From: Flavobacterium fluviale
GTDB lineage: Bacteria; Bacteroidota; Bacteroidia; Flavobacteriales; Flavobacteriaceae
Length of the DNA: 64,000 bases
Reading direction: 5' to 3'
Assembly: GCF_003312915.1 (NCBI RefSeq)
Contig: NZ_CP030261.1
Span: forward strand, 2,232,001-2,296,000
Part shown: positions 44,771-53,657 of the stretch, in pieces
Layout of the letters: every line of letters starts with the position of its first letter
How positions within the stretch are numbered: the first letter of the stretch is position 1
Translations under genes and position numbers: made by a program
The notes under the pieces: generated by a model
Databases searched by the model: none
Seen by the model: only the letters and a program-made list of their open reading frames with translations
What the model was told of the DNA's origin: nothing

Positions 44771-45121
44771 ATAATTTATCTTTTAAGTTAAATAGCAATT
44801 TATTAGTAAGCTCTTTTTGATAAATGTTACATTTGTCTTTGATATTAGTGATTTAGGATGTTTTTGTTTCCCGCAGATTCCGCAGATCGGGCAGTTTTTT
44901 TAATTTATAAATCTTTGTAATCTTTTAGTCTGTGGCAAAAGAAAATCTGCTAAATATGCGTGAAAGAAAAAATGCGAGAAAATTCGAGAAATTCGTGGCA
45001 AAAAAACACCCTCAAAAAACAAAATCGTTTTATATATTTGAAATCAGGATAATTTTTGCATTATTTGCAAAATAAAACCATAAAGTCCGAAGTAAATTAA
45101 TTTTATAATAGCAAAACATAT
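44771..45121. other. Divergent spacer with short degenerate repeats and a possible promoter
   Basis: 351 bases between the Gfo gene and the permease. At about 44870-45005 it holds words such as CCGCAGATTCCGCAGAT and TCTGTGGCAAAA, which recur in spacers at 48442 and 54990. TATATTTG at 45033-45040 is a possible -7 box for the permease. No gene seen. Confidence 0.5.
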
Positions 45122-47050
45122 ATGGCATTTTCAAGTTTATTCCGAAAGAAAACAGTACAGGATATTCTGAAGCAAGTTGCTCAGAACGAATCAGATGGTC
45201 ATAATGCACTTGGAAAACATTTGACTACGAGAGACTTAACTGCATTCGGAATAGCTGCTATTGTTGGAGCTGGTATTTTTAGTACTATCGGAAAAGCCAG
45301 TGCAGACGGCGGACCAGCTGTTATTTTCTTGTTTTTGTTTACAGCTTTAGCTTGTAGTTTTGCTGCTTTTGCTTACGCTGAGTTTGCTTCGATGGTTCCG
45401 GTTTCAGGAAGTGCTTATACGTATTCTTATGTTGCTTTTGGAGAATTAATTGCCTGGATAATCGGCTGGGCATTGATTATGGAATATGCCGTCGGAAATA
45501 TAACTGTCGCCATATCGTGGAGTGATTATTTTACGGGACTGCTCCAGAGCGGTGGTATACATCTCCCGCAATGGATTCAGATGGATTATTTGACTGCCTC
45601 AAACGGATATAATGATGCCGAAGCCTTAATGCGAGGCGGAAAATCCTTCGAAAATTTAAGTACAGCTTTACAGCAAGCACATACAGCGTGGACAACAGCG
45701 CCAACAATAGGATCTTTCCATTTTGTTACCGATTTACCAGCTTTATTTATCATTATTTTGATTACAGCTTTGGTTTACAGAGGGATGAAAGAATCTCGTA
45801 ACGCCAGTAATCTAATGGTTGTTGTAAAACTTTGTGTGGTTCTTTTGGTAATTGCTGTCGGTGTATTTTATGTAGATACAGCAAATTGGGATCCGTTTGC
45901 TCCAAATGGAGTTGGTGGAGTTTTAAAAGGTGTTTCTGCAGTTTTCTTCGCTTATATTGGTTTTGATGCTATTTCCACAACTGCCGAAGAATGCAAAAAT
46001 CCGCAGCGCGATTTACCACGCGGCATGATGTGGGCAATTATTATCTGTACGATCTTATACATTGCAATTGCGTTGGTTTTAACCGGAATGGTGAGTTATA
46101 GCGAATTGAATGTTGGAGATCCTTTGGCATTTGTTTTCGATAAATTAAATTTAAAATGGATGTCTGGAATTATTGCCGTAAGTGCAGTAGTAGCTATGGC
46201 GAGTGTTTTATTGGTTTTTCAAATGGGTCAGCCTCGTATCTGGATGAGTATGAGCCGTGATGGTTTACTCCCAAAGAAATTTTCTACAGTTCACCCAAAA
46301 TTCAAAACACCTTCTTTTGCAACGATCGTAACTGGTTTCGTAGTTGCAGTTCCGGCTTTATTCTTGAATTTAACTATGGTGACTGACTTATGTAGTATCG
46401 GAACTTTATTTGCCTTTGTATTAGTTTGTGCAGGAGTTTTAGTGCTGCAAAACAAACCTGAAATTCCAAGAGGAAAATTCAAAACGCCTTATGTAAATTC
46501 TAAATATATCCTGCCGATTTTAATGATCGCTGGTTTGTATTATGCTTTTGCATTCAATAATAAAGCGACAATGGCTTTTATTAATAATGATGCTCAAATC
46601 AACGATGCAACGACAATCGTAACCTCTCTAGATAAAGAAGAATCTGAAAAGGTTTTCAATTATTTAAAGGGAATTGAAGTAAATAATAAAACTGCTGAAA
46701 CATCAGATTTGGAGCATTTCTTAGGACAATATCAAGATGACGATTCAAAATATACTGAGGTAGTAAAGGGATTACCAATTAGCGATTCTTTAAAATACGA
46801 ATCAGGTTTCAGTTTGTTCAAACACAAAATTCCAATGTGGATTTTCTTATTTGTTTTGGTTGGATTAGCCGTTTGGGCATTCAGAAAAAATCTATCTTTA
46901 ATTCCACTTTTAGGATTAATCTGCTGTCTTTATATGATGGCCGAATTAAGCGTTTGGAACTGGATTTACTTCACCATCTGGTTGCTAATCGGATTATTGA
47001 TTTACTTTACATATAGTAGAAAAAATAGTAAACTGAATACTGAAATATAG
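45122..47050 (+). CDS. APC-family amino-acid permease (cationic amino-acid transporter type)
   Basis: 642 residues with about 12 or more helices. TTRDLTAFGIAAIVGAGIFST at residues about 38-58 is the unwound first helix with the G-A-G-I-F substrate motif; FFAYIGFDAISTTAEECKNP is the helix-6 signature of the YfnA/CAT branch. Two long loops are unusual: about 60 residues after helix 4 (around 140-200) and about 95 hydrophilic residues near the C-terminus (around 478-572, rich in Asp, Lys and Asn). Cargo is probably a neutral or cationic amino acid; cannot be fixed from sequence. Confidence 0.92.
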   Translation: MAFSSLFRKKTVQDILKQVAQNESDGHNALGKHLTTRDLTAFGIAAIVGAGIFSTIGKASADGGPAVIFLFLFTALACSFAAFAYAEFASMVPVSGSAYTYSYVAFGELIAWIIGWALIMEYAVGNITVAISWSDYFTGLLQSGGIHLPQWIQMDYLTASNGYNDAEALMRGGKSFENLSTALQQAHTAWTTAPTIGSFHFVTDLPALFIIILITALVYRGMKESRNASNLMVVVKLCVVLLVIAVGVFYVDTANWDPFAPNGVGGVLKGVSAVFFAYIGFDAISTTAEECKNPQRDLPRGMMWAIIICTILYIAIALVLTGMVSYSELNVGDPLAFVFDKLNLKWMSGIIAVSAVVAMASVLLVFQMGQPRIWMSMSRDGLLPKKFSTVHPKFKTPSFATIVTGFVVAVPALFLNLTMVTDLCSIGTLFAFVLVCAGVLVLQNKPEIPRGKFKTPYVNSKYILPILMIAGLYYAFAFNNKATMAFINNDAQINDATTIVTSLDKEESEKVFNYLKGIEVNNKTAETSDLEHFLGQYQDDDSKYTEVVKGLPISDSLKYESGFSLFKHKIPMWIFLFVLVGLAVWAFRKNLSLIPLLGLICCLYMMAELSVWNWIYFTIWLLIGLLIYFTYSRKNSKLNTEI

Positions 47051-47080
47051 GCTAAAAGTAAAGTTATATAGCACAAAAAG

Positions 47081-47112
47081 CCGTTCTGAGTACTTCAGAA
47101 CGGTTTTTTTTA
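47081..47112 (+). terminator. Intrinsic terminator after the permease gene
   Basis: Nine-bp stem CCGTTCTGA/TCAGAACGG, loop of 5, followed by nine T. Confidence 0.85.
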
Positions 47113-47204
47113 TTTTGCGGCTTTTTATAGAAATATTCTTATGTTTTAAAAGTGCTTTTCCTTAAGTTTGTTTTCAGTAAAATTTTAAAATTAATAAGTA
47201 ATAC

Positions 47205-48299
47205 ATGGGTTTTCTTGATAAAATATTGGGCAGAAAAGAGGCTTCAATACAATCTAATACTGATTTCTGGAATTGGTTTTTAAAAAATGAAAAGGAGTTT
47301 TTTGCAATAGTTAAAAATAGACAAAATATACATCAAGGTTTTTTTGAAAAATTAGCACCAAAACTTGATGAAATTCATCAGGGAATTTATTTTCTAACGG
47401 GAATGTTAGATGATAATACAGTAGAATTAATCTTAACGCCAGATGGAGCAGTCAGAAATATTTATGCAATTGAAGAATTGGTAAATGCAGCGCCTCAAAT
47501 TAAAGGCTGGAAAATTACGGCATTAAAACCAGCATCAGACATTCAAGATATTGGTATTGATTATGAAGGATTCCAATTTAATAAAGACAATTTAAGATTT
47601 TATCCAAACATTCATGAAGGATATCCAGATGAAATTGACTTAACAGTTATTTATGACGATTTTGTTGAAGAAAAAAAGCAAGTTATAACTAACGGTGTTT
47701 ATATTTTCTTAGACAATTATTTAGGAGAACTACATTCTCTTACTTTGATTGATAACATGAAAATAGACAGTCCAAATAGTATTTCAGAAGAATTAATTCC
47801 GATCGAAAAATTAAAAGATTATTTGATTTGGAGAGAAAAAGAATTTGTAGAAAAATACGATGGCACAAGACATAATACAGAAAATGATAACTATTCAGGT
47901 TTTGAGGCAACTGCAAAAGATGGAAGTGGCATTATCGGATTAATGAACACTGATCTTTTGCAATGGGATAAAAAAGCATCGCATCCGTGGGTATTTATTA
48001 TTACGATTCTTTTTGATGGAAGCCATAATAATGGGATGCCAGATAAAGAAACTTATCAGTTATTAAACGAAATAGAAGATGAGGTTGTATTAGATCTTAA
48101 AGATCTGGAAGGTTATTTAAATGTTGGAAGGGAGACATTGGCTAACAGAAGGGAAATCTTTTTTGCCTGCAAAGACTTTAGAAAACCAACAAAAGTGGCA
48201 GATGAATTAATTAAAAAATACGATGGTTCATTCGAAATAAGTTACGAAATCTACAAAGACAAATACTGGCAAACGTTTAGACATTACGAGCCGAGATAA
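47205..48299 (+). CDS. DUF695-domain protein
   Basis: 364 residues, soluble, acidic. The first 200 residues (FLDKILGRKEASIQSNTDFW, FFAIVKNRQNIHQGFFEKL, then a beta-rich part) and the C-terminal part with SHPWVFIITILFDGSHNNG and YQLLNEIEDEVVLDL match the DUF695 type. Role unknown; DUF695 proteins often appear as solitary genes. Between two terminators, hence monocistronic. Confidence 0.75.
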   Translation: MGFLDKILGRKEASIQSNTDFWNWFLKNEKEFFAIVKNRQNIHQGFFEKLAPKLDEIHQGIYFLTGMLDDNTVELILTPDGAVRNIYAIEELVNAAPQIKGWKITALKPASDIQDIGIDYEGFQFNKDNLRFYPNIHEGYPDEIDLTVIYDDFVEEKKQVITNGVYIFLDNYLGELHSLTLIDNMKIDSPNSISEELIPIEKLKDYLIWREKEFVEKYDGTRHNTENDNYSGFEATAKDGSGIIGLMNTDLLQWDKKASHPWVFIITILFDGSHNNGMPDKETYQLLNEIEDEVVLDLKDLEGYLNVGRETLANRREIFFACKDFRKPTKVADELIKKYDGSFEISYEIYKDKYWQTFRHYEPR

Positions 48300-48304
48300 A
48301 ACAC

Positions 48305-48337
48305 AAAAGCCGTTTTGATATATTCAAAACGGCTTTT
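48305..48337 (+). terminator. Intrinsic terminator after the DUF695 gene
   Basis: Perfect 14-bp stem AAAAGCCGTTTTGA and complement, loop of 5, begins 6 bp after the stop codon. Confidence 0.88.
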
Positions 48338-48441
48338 TATATAAAAAAATCCGCTTAGAGAAATCTCCAGCGGATTCAAACAATCTAATAAAAAATGTGC
48401 AAATTTATTTATAGAGTAATGTTTGCCTTTATTGCGAGTAA

Positions 48442-48531
48442 TTTTTCTCGCGCAGATTCCACAGACTAACCAATCTTTTTTATAACCCTAATAATAAATC
48501 GGCATAATCAGCCAAATCTGCGAGAGAAAAA
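48442..48531. repeat. Inverted repeat TTTTTCTCGCGCAGATT
   Basis: Arms at 48442-48458 and 48514-48531 pair with a couple of mismatches over a 55-bp loop. It lies just beyond the stop of the minus-strand sulfur-lyase gene (48535) and may act as its terminator. The words overlap the CGCAGATT spacers elsewhere. Confidence 0.5.
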
Positions 48532-48534
48532 GCT

Positions 48535-49779
48535 TTATTGAATTTCTTTAACGTCTTCTTTGTGAATCTTTACAGAGCTTAAAATTCCAAGTTCAACCAT
48601 GCAATTTTTCATCATTTGGTAAGTGCGTTCAATATCATTATCCAATCCAATAGAAAAGCGAATCAACCCGTCTGTTAATCCCATTTCTTTCTGCTCATCT
48701 AACGGAATTTCGCTCGAAGTAGAGGTTCCTGGTGCGCTGAATAATGTTTTATAGAAACCTAAGCTTACTGCCAAATATCCAAGGTTTCGTTCCTGCATCA
48801 ATTCCATTAATTCATTAGCTTTTTCCAAAGTTCCAACATCAATCGTTAGCATTCCTCCAAAACCATATTCGGGATTAATCATCGTTTTATATAATTCATG
48901 ACTCGGATGGCTTTTCAATCCTGGATAAACCGTTTTTAAGCCATCTTTCTCAAATTGATCCGCCAAATAATGTGCATTATGACTATGCTGTTTAATTCTA
49001 ATATGAAGCGTTCTCAAATTTTTCATCACACTTGCAGAACGCAAACTATCCATTGTAGGCCCTAAAAGCATACTCGCGCCAGAATTTACATTTTTCAGCG
49101 AATTAATAAATTCTTTAGACGCACAAGTCACACCGCCAACGGTGTCACTGCTTCCGTTTATGTATTTTGTCAAACTATGAATGACAATATCGGCGCCCAA
49201 TTTTGCAGGAGAAACAGAAAGTGGTGAAAAAGTATTATCGACAACCAATTTCAAATTATGTTTTTTAGCAATTTTAGCCAAACCAGCAATATCGGCAACT
49301 TCCAGAAGTGGATTACTAACCGTTTCGCAATACAAAACTTTTGTTTTAGAAGTAATTGCAGCTTCTACAATATCCAGTTTTGTGATGTCAACAAAGCTTG
49401 TTTCGATCCCGAATCTTGGTGTAAAATTTTTTAAGAAAGCGTAAGTTCCGCCATAAATAGTTCGGCTTGAAACAATATGGTCGCCTGCACCGCACAATTG
49501 CAAAAGAGTAGGTGTAATCGCTCCCATTCCAGAAGCCGAAACATTTGCTGTTTCCGTTCCTTCCATTGCTGCCAAAGCCTGATCCAAATACAAATTGCTT
49601 GGCGATGAATGACGCGAATACAAGTAACAGCCTTCCATATTGCCTTCAAAAGTGTCAAACATAGTTTTAGCCGAAAGAAAAGTATAAGTCGAAGAATCAG
49701 AAATCGACGGATTGACACCGCCAAATTCACCAAAGTATTGCAAATCCTGAATTTTATCTGCTGGGTTGAAGTTTTTCAT
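48535..49779 (-). CDS. PLP-dependent Cys/Met metabolism enzyme (methionine gamma-lyase-like)
   Basis: 414 residues. PLP Lys lies in VIHSLTKYINGSSD; phosphate-binding and ring-stacking residues are in SGMGAITPTLLQL and RTIYGGTYAFLKNF; YLYSRHSSPSNLYLDQAL is the YSR phosphate-arm motif. In methionine gamma-lyases the segment is usually Y-G-C-T with a special Cys; here it is Y-G-G-T, so methionine specificity is uncertain and cystathionine lyase/synthase activity is possible. Divergent from an Lrp-type regulator, the frequent arrangement for amino-acid-responsive lyases. Confidence 0.85.
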   Translation of the reverse strand: MKNFNPADKIQDLQYFGEFGGVNPSISDSSTYTFLSAKTMFDTFEGNMEGCYLYSRHSSPSNLYLDQALAAMEGTETANVSASGMGAITPTLLQLCGAGDHIVSSRTIYGGTYAFLKNFTPRFGIETSFVDITKLDIVEAAITSKTKVLYCETVSNPLLEVADIAGLAKIAKKHNLKLVVDNTFSPLSVSPAKLGADIVIHSLTKYINGSSDTVGGVTCASKEFINSLKNVNSGASMLLGPTMDSLRSASVMKNLRTLHIRIKQHSHNAHYLADQFEKDGLKTVYPGLKSHPSHELYKTMINPEYGFGGMLTIDVGTLEKANELMELMQERNLGYLAVSLGFYKTLFSAPGTSTSSEIPLDEQKEMGLTDGLIRFSIGLDNDIERTYQMMKNCMVELGILSSVKIHKEDVKEIQ

Positions 49780-50037
49780 ATAGATAGTTTTTATTTGTTT
49801 TGTTTCAAGTTTCAGGTTTCAAGTTGAGAGTGAGGAAGCTCATTTCTAAGAAATTCTATCCAAAATAATATCTATTTAGAATATTAATCAACTATAAAAC
49901 ATATAATTAGATTTTAAAACTATAAAAACTTATTTTTAATGATTTTTAAACTAAATTTGATATAGAAAATGTAGCTCAATAGATTTTCTTTCATCAACAG
50001 CACACCATCAACTATCAACCAAAAAACATTAACTATA
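49780..50037. promoter_or_regulatory. Divergent spacer between sulfur-lyase and Lrp-type genes
   Basis: 258 bp, strongly A/T-rich at 49860-49975, the likely control region for both genes. AT-rich bendable DNA suits Lrp-type octamers. I could not pick an individual operator. Confidence 0.4.
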
Positions 50038-50496
50038 ATGACTCTAGACGCCACAGATAAAAAACTCTTAGTTTTGCTTCAAACCGACAGTAAAAAAACA
50101 ACAAAAGAATTATCCTTAAAACTTGATCTTTCTGTTACAGCGGTGTATGAAAGAATTAAAAAATTAGAAAGAGAAGGAATAATTAAAAACTACGTTGCAT
50201 TAGTCGATAAATCCAAAATTGAGAAAGGGTTTGTCGTTTTCTGTCACCTAAAACTCATTCAGCATACCAAAGAATTCTTAACCAAATTCGAAAGCGAAGT
50301 CATCAAACTCAATGAAGTTTTAGAATGCCATCACGTAAGCGGTGATTATGATTATATCTTAAAAGTTCTAGTGAAAGATATGGAAGCGTATCGTGAATTT
50401 TTAGTAACCAAACTGACTTCGCTACAGCACATCGGAAGTACACAAAGTATGTTTATGATTAGCGAAGTGAAGAATTCGACGGTGATTTCTTTTTAG
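50038..50496 (+). CDS. Lrp/AsnC-family transcriptional regulator
   Basis: 152 residues, the typical length. N-terminal helix-turn-helix (DATDKKLLVLLQTDSKKTT, LDLSVTAVYERIKKLEREGI) and C-terminal RAM domain (HVSGDYDYILKVLVKDMEAY, with the conserved G-x-x-D). Likely responds to an amino acid and controls the divergent PLP lyase gene and itself. Confidence 0.94.
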   Translation: MTLDATDKKLLVLLQTDSKKTTKELSLKLDLSVTAVYERIKKLEREGIIKNYVALVDKSKIEKGFVVFCHLKLIQHTKEFLTKFESEVIKLNEVLECHHVSGDYDYILKVLVKDMEAYREFLVTKLTSLQHIGSTQSMFMISEVKNSTVISF

Positions 50497-50536
50497 GAGG
50501 TTCAGAGATTTTTTCAAATTTTTAGTCTCATTTTAT

Positions 50537-50634
50537 GTCATTTCGACGAAGGAGAAATCTCCACGAGGAGCTCTACAAAGATTGGACTTTCGTTGAGGAG
50601 TTACTTGCGGAGATTTCTCCTTCGTCGAAATGAC
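50537..50634. repeat. Hairpin repeat, family GTCATTTCGA, copy 3
   Basis: Perfect 26-bp arms (50537-50562 and 50609-50634), loop of 46. The arms share CGACGAAGGAGAAATCT with the copy at 43466, and the loop includes GGAGTTACTTGCG, also present there. The remaining spacer to 50837 has TTTGCG-type short repeats and the lpdA upstream region; no gene. Confidence 0.92.
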
Positions 50635-50802
50635 AAATAGTACGATATAATTATTGTGTTAAAAAAACTTTGCGACTCTGCGTCTTTGCGAGATTAAAAA
50701 CAAAACTTTGCGTAACTCTTAGCGCCCTTTGCGGTAAAATCGTTACCCAAAATTTCACACAAAAAACATTGAAATTTAAGCCTTAAACAGAACTTTATTG
50801 CT

Positions 50803-50810
50803 TAATTTTG
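50803..50810 (+). promoter_or_regulatory. Possible -7 box of lpdA
   Basis: TAATTTTG matches TAnnTTTG and ends 27 bp before the start codon. A TTG at the usual distance was not found. Confidence 0.4.
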
Positions 50811-50837
50811 TAACCGCTAAAATAAAAACAAAATACT

Positions 50838-52241
50838 ATGAGTTCATTTGACGTAGTCATTATAGGTTCAGGTCCTGGCGGATATGTATCAGCAATTCGT
50901 TGCGCACAATTAGGTTTCAAAACCGCAATTGTAGAAAAATATAATTCATTAGGCGGAACTTGCCTTAACGTAGGTTGTATTCCTTCAAAAGCATTATTAT
51001 CTTCTTCTCATCATTATGCTGAAATTGCTCATTTCGCAGATCACGGAATCGAAGTTTCTGGAGATGTAAAAATCAATTTAGAGAAAATGATCGCACGCAA
51101 GCAAGCAGTTGTAGATCAAACCGTAGGTGGTATCAACTACTTAATGGATAAAAATAAAATTACTGTTTTCAATGGTTTAGGTTCTTTCGTAGATGCAACA
51201 CACATTGCAATTGCAAAAGCTGACGGAACATCAGAAACTATCGAAGCAAAATATACTGTAATTGCTACAGGATCAAAACCATCTTCTTTGCCATTTATCA
51301 AAATTGATAAAGAAAGAATCATCACTTCTACTGAGGCTTTAGCTTTAAAAGAAGTTCCAAAACACTTAGTAATTATTGGTGGAGGGGTTATCGGAATCGA
51401 GCTTGGACAAGTTTACTTGCGTTTAGGAGCTCAGGTTTCTGTAGTTGAGTTCATGGACAGAATCATTCCAGGAATGGACGGAGCTCTTTCTAAAGAATTG
51501 ACTAAAGTATTGAAAAAACAAGGAATGAAATTTTACGTTTCTCATAAAGTAAAATCAGTTGAAAGAAACGGTGATGCTGTTGTGGTTCAAGCTGAAAATG
51601 CAAAAGGAGAAACAATCACTCTTGAAGGAGATTATTCATTAGTTTCTGTTGGTCGTCGTCCTTACACAGACGGATTAAACGCTGACAAAGCTGGAGTTAA
51701 AATTTCAGACAGAGGACAAGTTGAAGTAAATGATCATTTACAAACAAATGTTCCAAATATTTATGCAATTGGCGACGTTGTTCGTGGAGCGATGTTAGCA
51801 CATAAAGCAGAGGAAGAGGGAGTAATGGTCGCTGAAATTTTAGCAGGTCAAAAACCACATATCGATTACAATTTAATTCCTGGTGTAGTTTACACTTGGC
51901 CGGAAGTTGCAGCAGTTGGACAAACTGAAGAGCAATTGAAAGCTGCTGGAATTGCTTATAAATCTGGAAGTTTCCCTTTCAAAGCGTTAGGACGTGCAAG
52001 AGCAAGTGCTGACTTAGACGGATTCGTGAAAATCTTGGCTGACGAAAAAACAGATGAGGTTTTAGGAGTTCATATGATTGGTGCTCGTACAGCAGATTTA
52101 ATTGCTGAAGCGGTTACTGCAATGGAATTTAAAGCTTCTGCTGAAGATATTTCAAGAATGAGCCATGCGCATCCAACTTTCGCGGAAGCGGTGAAAGAAG
52201 CAGCATTGGCTGCGACAGAAAACAGAGCTTTACACGTATAA
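50838..52241 (+). CDS. lpdA: Dihydrolipoyl dehydrogenase (E3)
   Basis: 467 residues. FAD site GSGPGGYVSAIRCAQLG at residue 10, redox disulfide GGTCLNVGCIPSKALL (Cys about 43 and 48), NAD site VIIGGGVIGIELGQVYLRLG, second FAD part NIYAIGDVVRGAMLAHKAEEEG and the catalytic His-Glu pair in HAHPTFAEAVKEA. It reoxidises the lipoyl arms of 2-oxoacid dehydrogenase complexes or the glycine cleavage system with NAD. No E1/E2 partners are next to it, so it may be shared. Confidence 0.97.
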   Translation: MSSFDVVIIGSGPGGYVSAIRCAQLGFKTAIVEKYNSLGGTCLNVGCIPSKALLSSSHHYAEIAHFADHGIEVSGDVKINLEKMIARKQAVVDQTVGGINYLMDKNKITVFNGLGSFVDATHIAIAKADGTSETIEAKYTVIATGSKPSSLPFIKIDKERIITSTEALALKEVPKHLVIIGGGVIGIELGQVYLRLGAQVSVVEFMDRIIPGMDGALSKELTKVLKKQGMKFYVSHKVKSVERNGDAVVVQAENAKGETITLEGDYSLVSVGRRPYTDGLNADKAGVKISDRGQVEVNDHLQTNVPNIYAIGDVVRGAMLAHKAEEEGVMVAEILAGQKPHIDYNLIPGVVYTWPEVAAVGQTEEQLKAAGIAYKSGSFPFKALGRARASADLDGFVKILADEKTDEVLGVHMIGARTADLIAEAVTAMEFKASAEDISRMSHAHPTFAEAVKEAALAATENRALHV

Positions 52242-52264
52242 TTTACGTTAAACATATTACTAAA

Positions 52265-52291
52265 CCGTCAGAGCAATCTGGCGGTTTTTTT
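52265..52291 (+). terminator. Intrinsic terminator after lpdA
   Basis: Eight-bp stem (CCGTCAGA/TCTGGCGG with one G-U pair), loop of 4, followed by seven T. Confidence 0.8.
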
Positions 52292-52394
52292 ATGCATCAT
52301 TTTTAGCTTCGTAATAATATAATAATTCAAAATAATTTTGTAAATTAGATGTGTATTTCAGGTGCTATCTTTATGATTATTAAAAGATAACATT

Positions 52395-52937
52395 ATGAAA
52401 AGTAAATATATAGTTCCGATTTTGATTGGAGCAGGAATAGGAATTGCTCTTTCTTCTTGTGGAGGAGGTATTCCGAAAAAAGCACAGGCTGTAACTAATT
52501 TTGACAGTAAAAAATATCTCGGAAAATGGTATGAAATCGCTAGATTAGATTACAAATGGGAAAGAGATCTTGATAATGTAACAGCCGAGTATTCTTTAAA
52601 AGATGATAAAACTATAAAAGTCGATAATAAGGGCTATAATGTCAAAAAAGACAAATGGGAACAAAGTGTCGGGAAAGCTAAATTTGTCAAAAAAGACAAT
52701 GTTGGTATGCTGAAAGTCTCATTTTTTGGTCCTTTTTACTCAGGGTACAATGTTGTAGCTATTGATCCCGACTATAAGTACGCGCTTGTTGCTGGGGAAA
52801 GTTTAAAATACATGTGGATTCTTTCGCGTGAGAAAACTATTCCAGAAAGTATAAAAGCCGATTATTTAATTAAAGCTCAGGAAATTGGATACAAAGTAAC
52901 CGATCTGGTTTGGGTGAAGCATGATAGAACGAATTAA
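52395..52937 (+). CDS. Blc-like lipocalin lipoprotein
   Basis: 180 residues. Signal with lipobox ALSSC (Cys about 22); the residues after it (GGGIPKK) do not have the acidic surface-export pattern, so a periplasm-facing position is likely. The lipocalin G-x-W motif is in YLGKWYEIARLDYKWERDL-type start of the barrel, the second conserved part in YVLA-like DYKYALVAGESLKYMWILSR. Blc lipocalins bind lysophospholipids or fatty acids in the envelope. Monocistronic with its own terminator. Confidence 0.93.
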   Translation: MKSKYIVPILIGAGIGIALSSCGGGIPKKAQAVTNFDSKKYLGKWYEIARLDYKWERDLDNVTAEYSLKDDKTIKVDNKGYNVKKDKWEQSVGKAKFVKKDNVGMLKVSFFGPFYSGYNVVAIDPDYKYALVAGESLKYMWILSREKTIPESIKADYLIKAQEIGYKVTDLVWVKHDRTN

Positions 52938-52943
52938 ATAAAG

Positions 52944-52970
52944 AACCCGACAATCAGGAATTGTCGGGTT
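52944..52970. terminator. Terminator between lipocalin and DoxX-like genes
   Basis: Perfect 11-bp stem AACCCGACAAT and complement, loop of 5, T-tract on the plus side. Confidence 0.85.
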
Positions 52971-52993
52971 TTTTATTTTGGAAAAAAGTTAAA

Positions 52994-53368
52994 TTATGGT
53001 CTGAAAACACTTTTATAATTATCCCAATATCTGTAAATCAAAAATAAGTTTGCTAAAAACAATAAAATTGCGATTGGCAGACCTTCTGGAGCTAGGAAAT
53101 AATTGATAAACAAAATATTTACCGTAATAGGCAGGATCAAAATATTAGCCAGCGTTACATATCGCCCAGTTATAAAAGCAATTCCACACAGCAATTCAAT
53201 TGATTTGGCAAGTGGTATTAAATAAGTAGAAGCCATTAAACCTACATTAAAAGCTTTAAAGTTTCCTGTAGTTTCCGGTTCCGGCATTAAATGAAAAAAA
53301 TAACTGATAGAGGCAAAAAGTAACAAAAGGCCAATTAAAACACGAACAATAATTGTGGCAATTTTCAT
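52994..53368 (-). CDS. DoxX-like membrane protein
   Basis: 124 residues with four hydrophobic helices: about 4-26, 44-64, 70-92, 98-115. RVLIGLLLLFASISYFFHL at the start and SIELLCGIAFITGRYVTLANI are the DoxX pattern (R-x-x-x-G in helix 1; E-x-x-x-G in helix 3). Function uncertain; family members have been tied to thiol and oxidative balance. Single gene. Confidence 0.8.
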   Translation of the reverse strand: MKIATIIVRVLIGLLLLFASISYFFHLMPEPETTGNFKAFNVGLMASTYLIPLAKSIELLCGIAFITGRYVTLANILILPITVNILFINYFLAPEGLPIAILLFLANLFLIYRYWDNYKSVFRP

Positions 53369-53657
53369 AATACTTAGGATTTTTTAAGGTTAAAAAAAAT
53401 TATTAAGTTATTGGAAAAGATGCAGTTTCAGTCTCAAATAGAATCACAATTCAGTTTTTTTTGCGCTTCATTTTTAAGAATTTTTCAATCAAATTAATTT
53501 GTTTTTGGGATTAATCTAAGAGTATATCAAATATAACGAATTTTTTCTTATAAAAAGCATGTGTTTTTAACACTTTTGGATCCTTGTTTTAATCAATTTG
53601 TTATTTCTTTTATGACATAATTTTGTCGTAATTTTGAGGTTTAAAATTTATTAATTT
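53369..53657. other. Divergent spacer before pabB
   Basis: 289 bases, AT-rich, no gene. Holds the promoter candidate of pabB at 53597-53625. Confidence 0.5.
53597..53625 (+). promoter_or_regulatory. Probable pabB promoter
   Basis: TTTG (53597-53600), 17 bp spacer, TAATTTTG (53618-53625): a good match to the Bacteroidota -33/-7 pattern. A second TAATTTTG follows at 53629. The start codon is 32 bp downstream of the first box. Confidence 0.6.
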
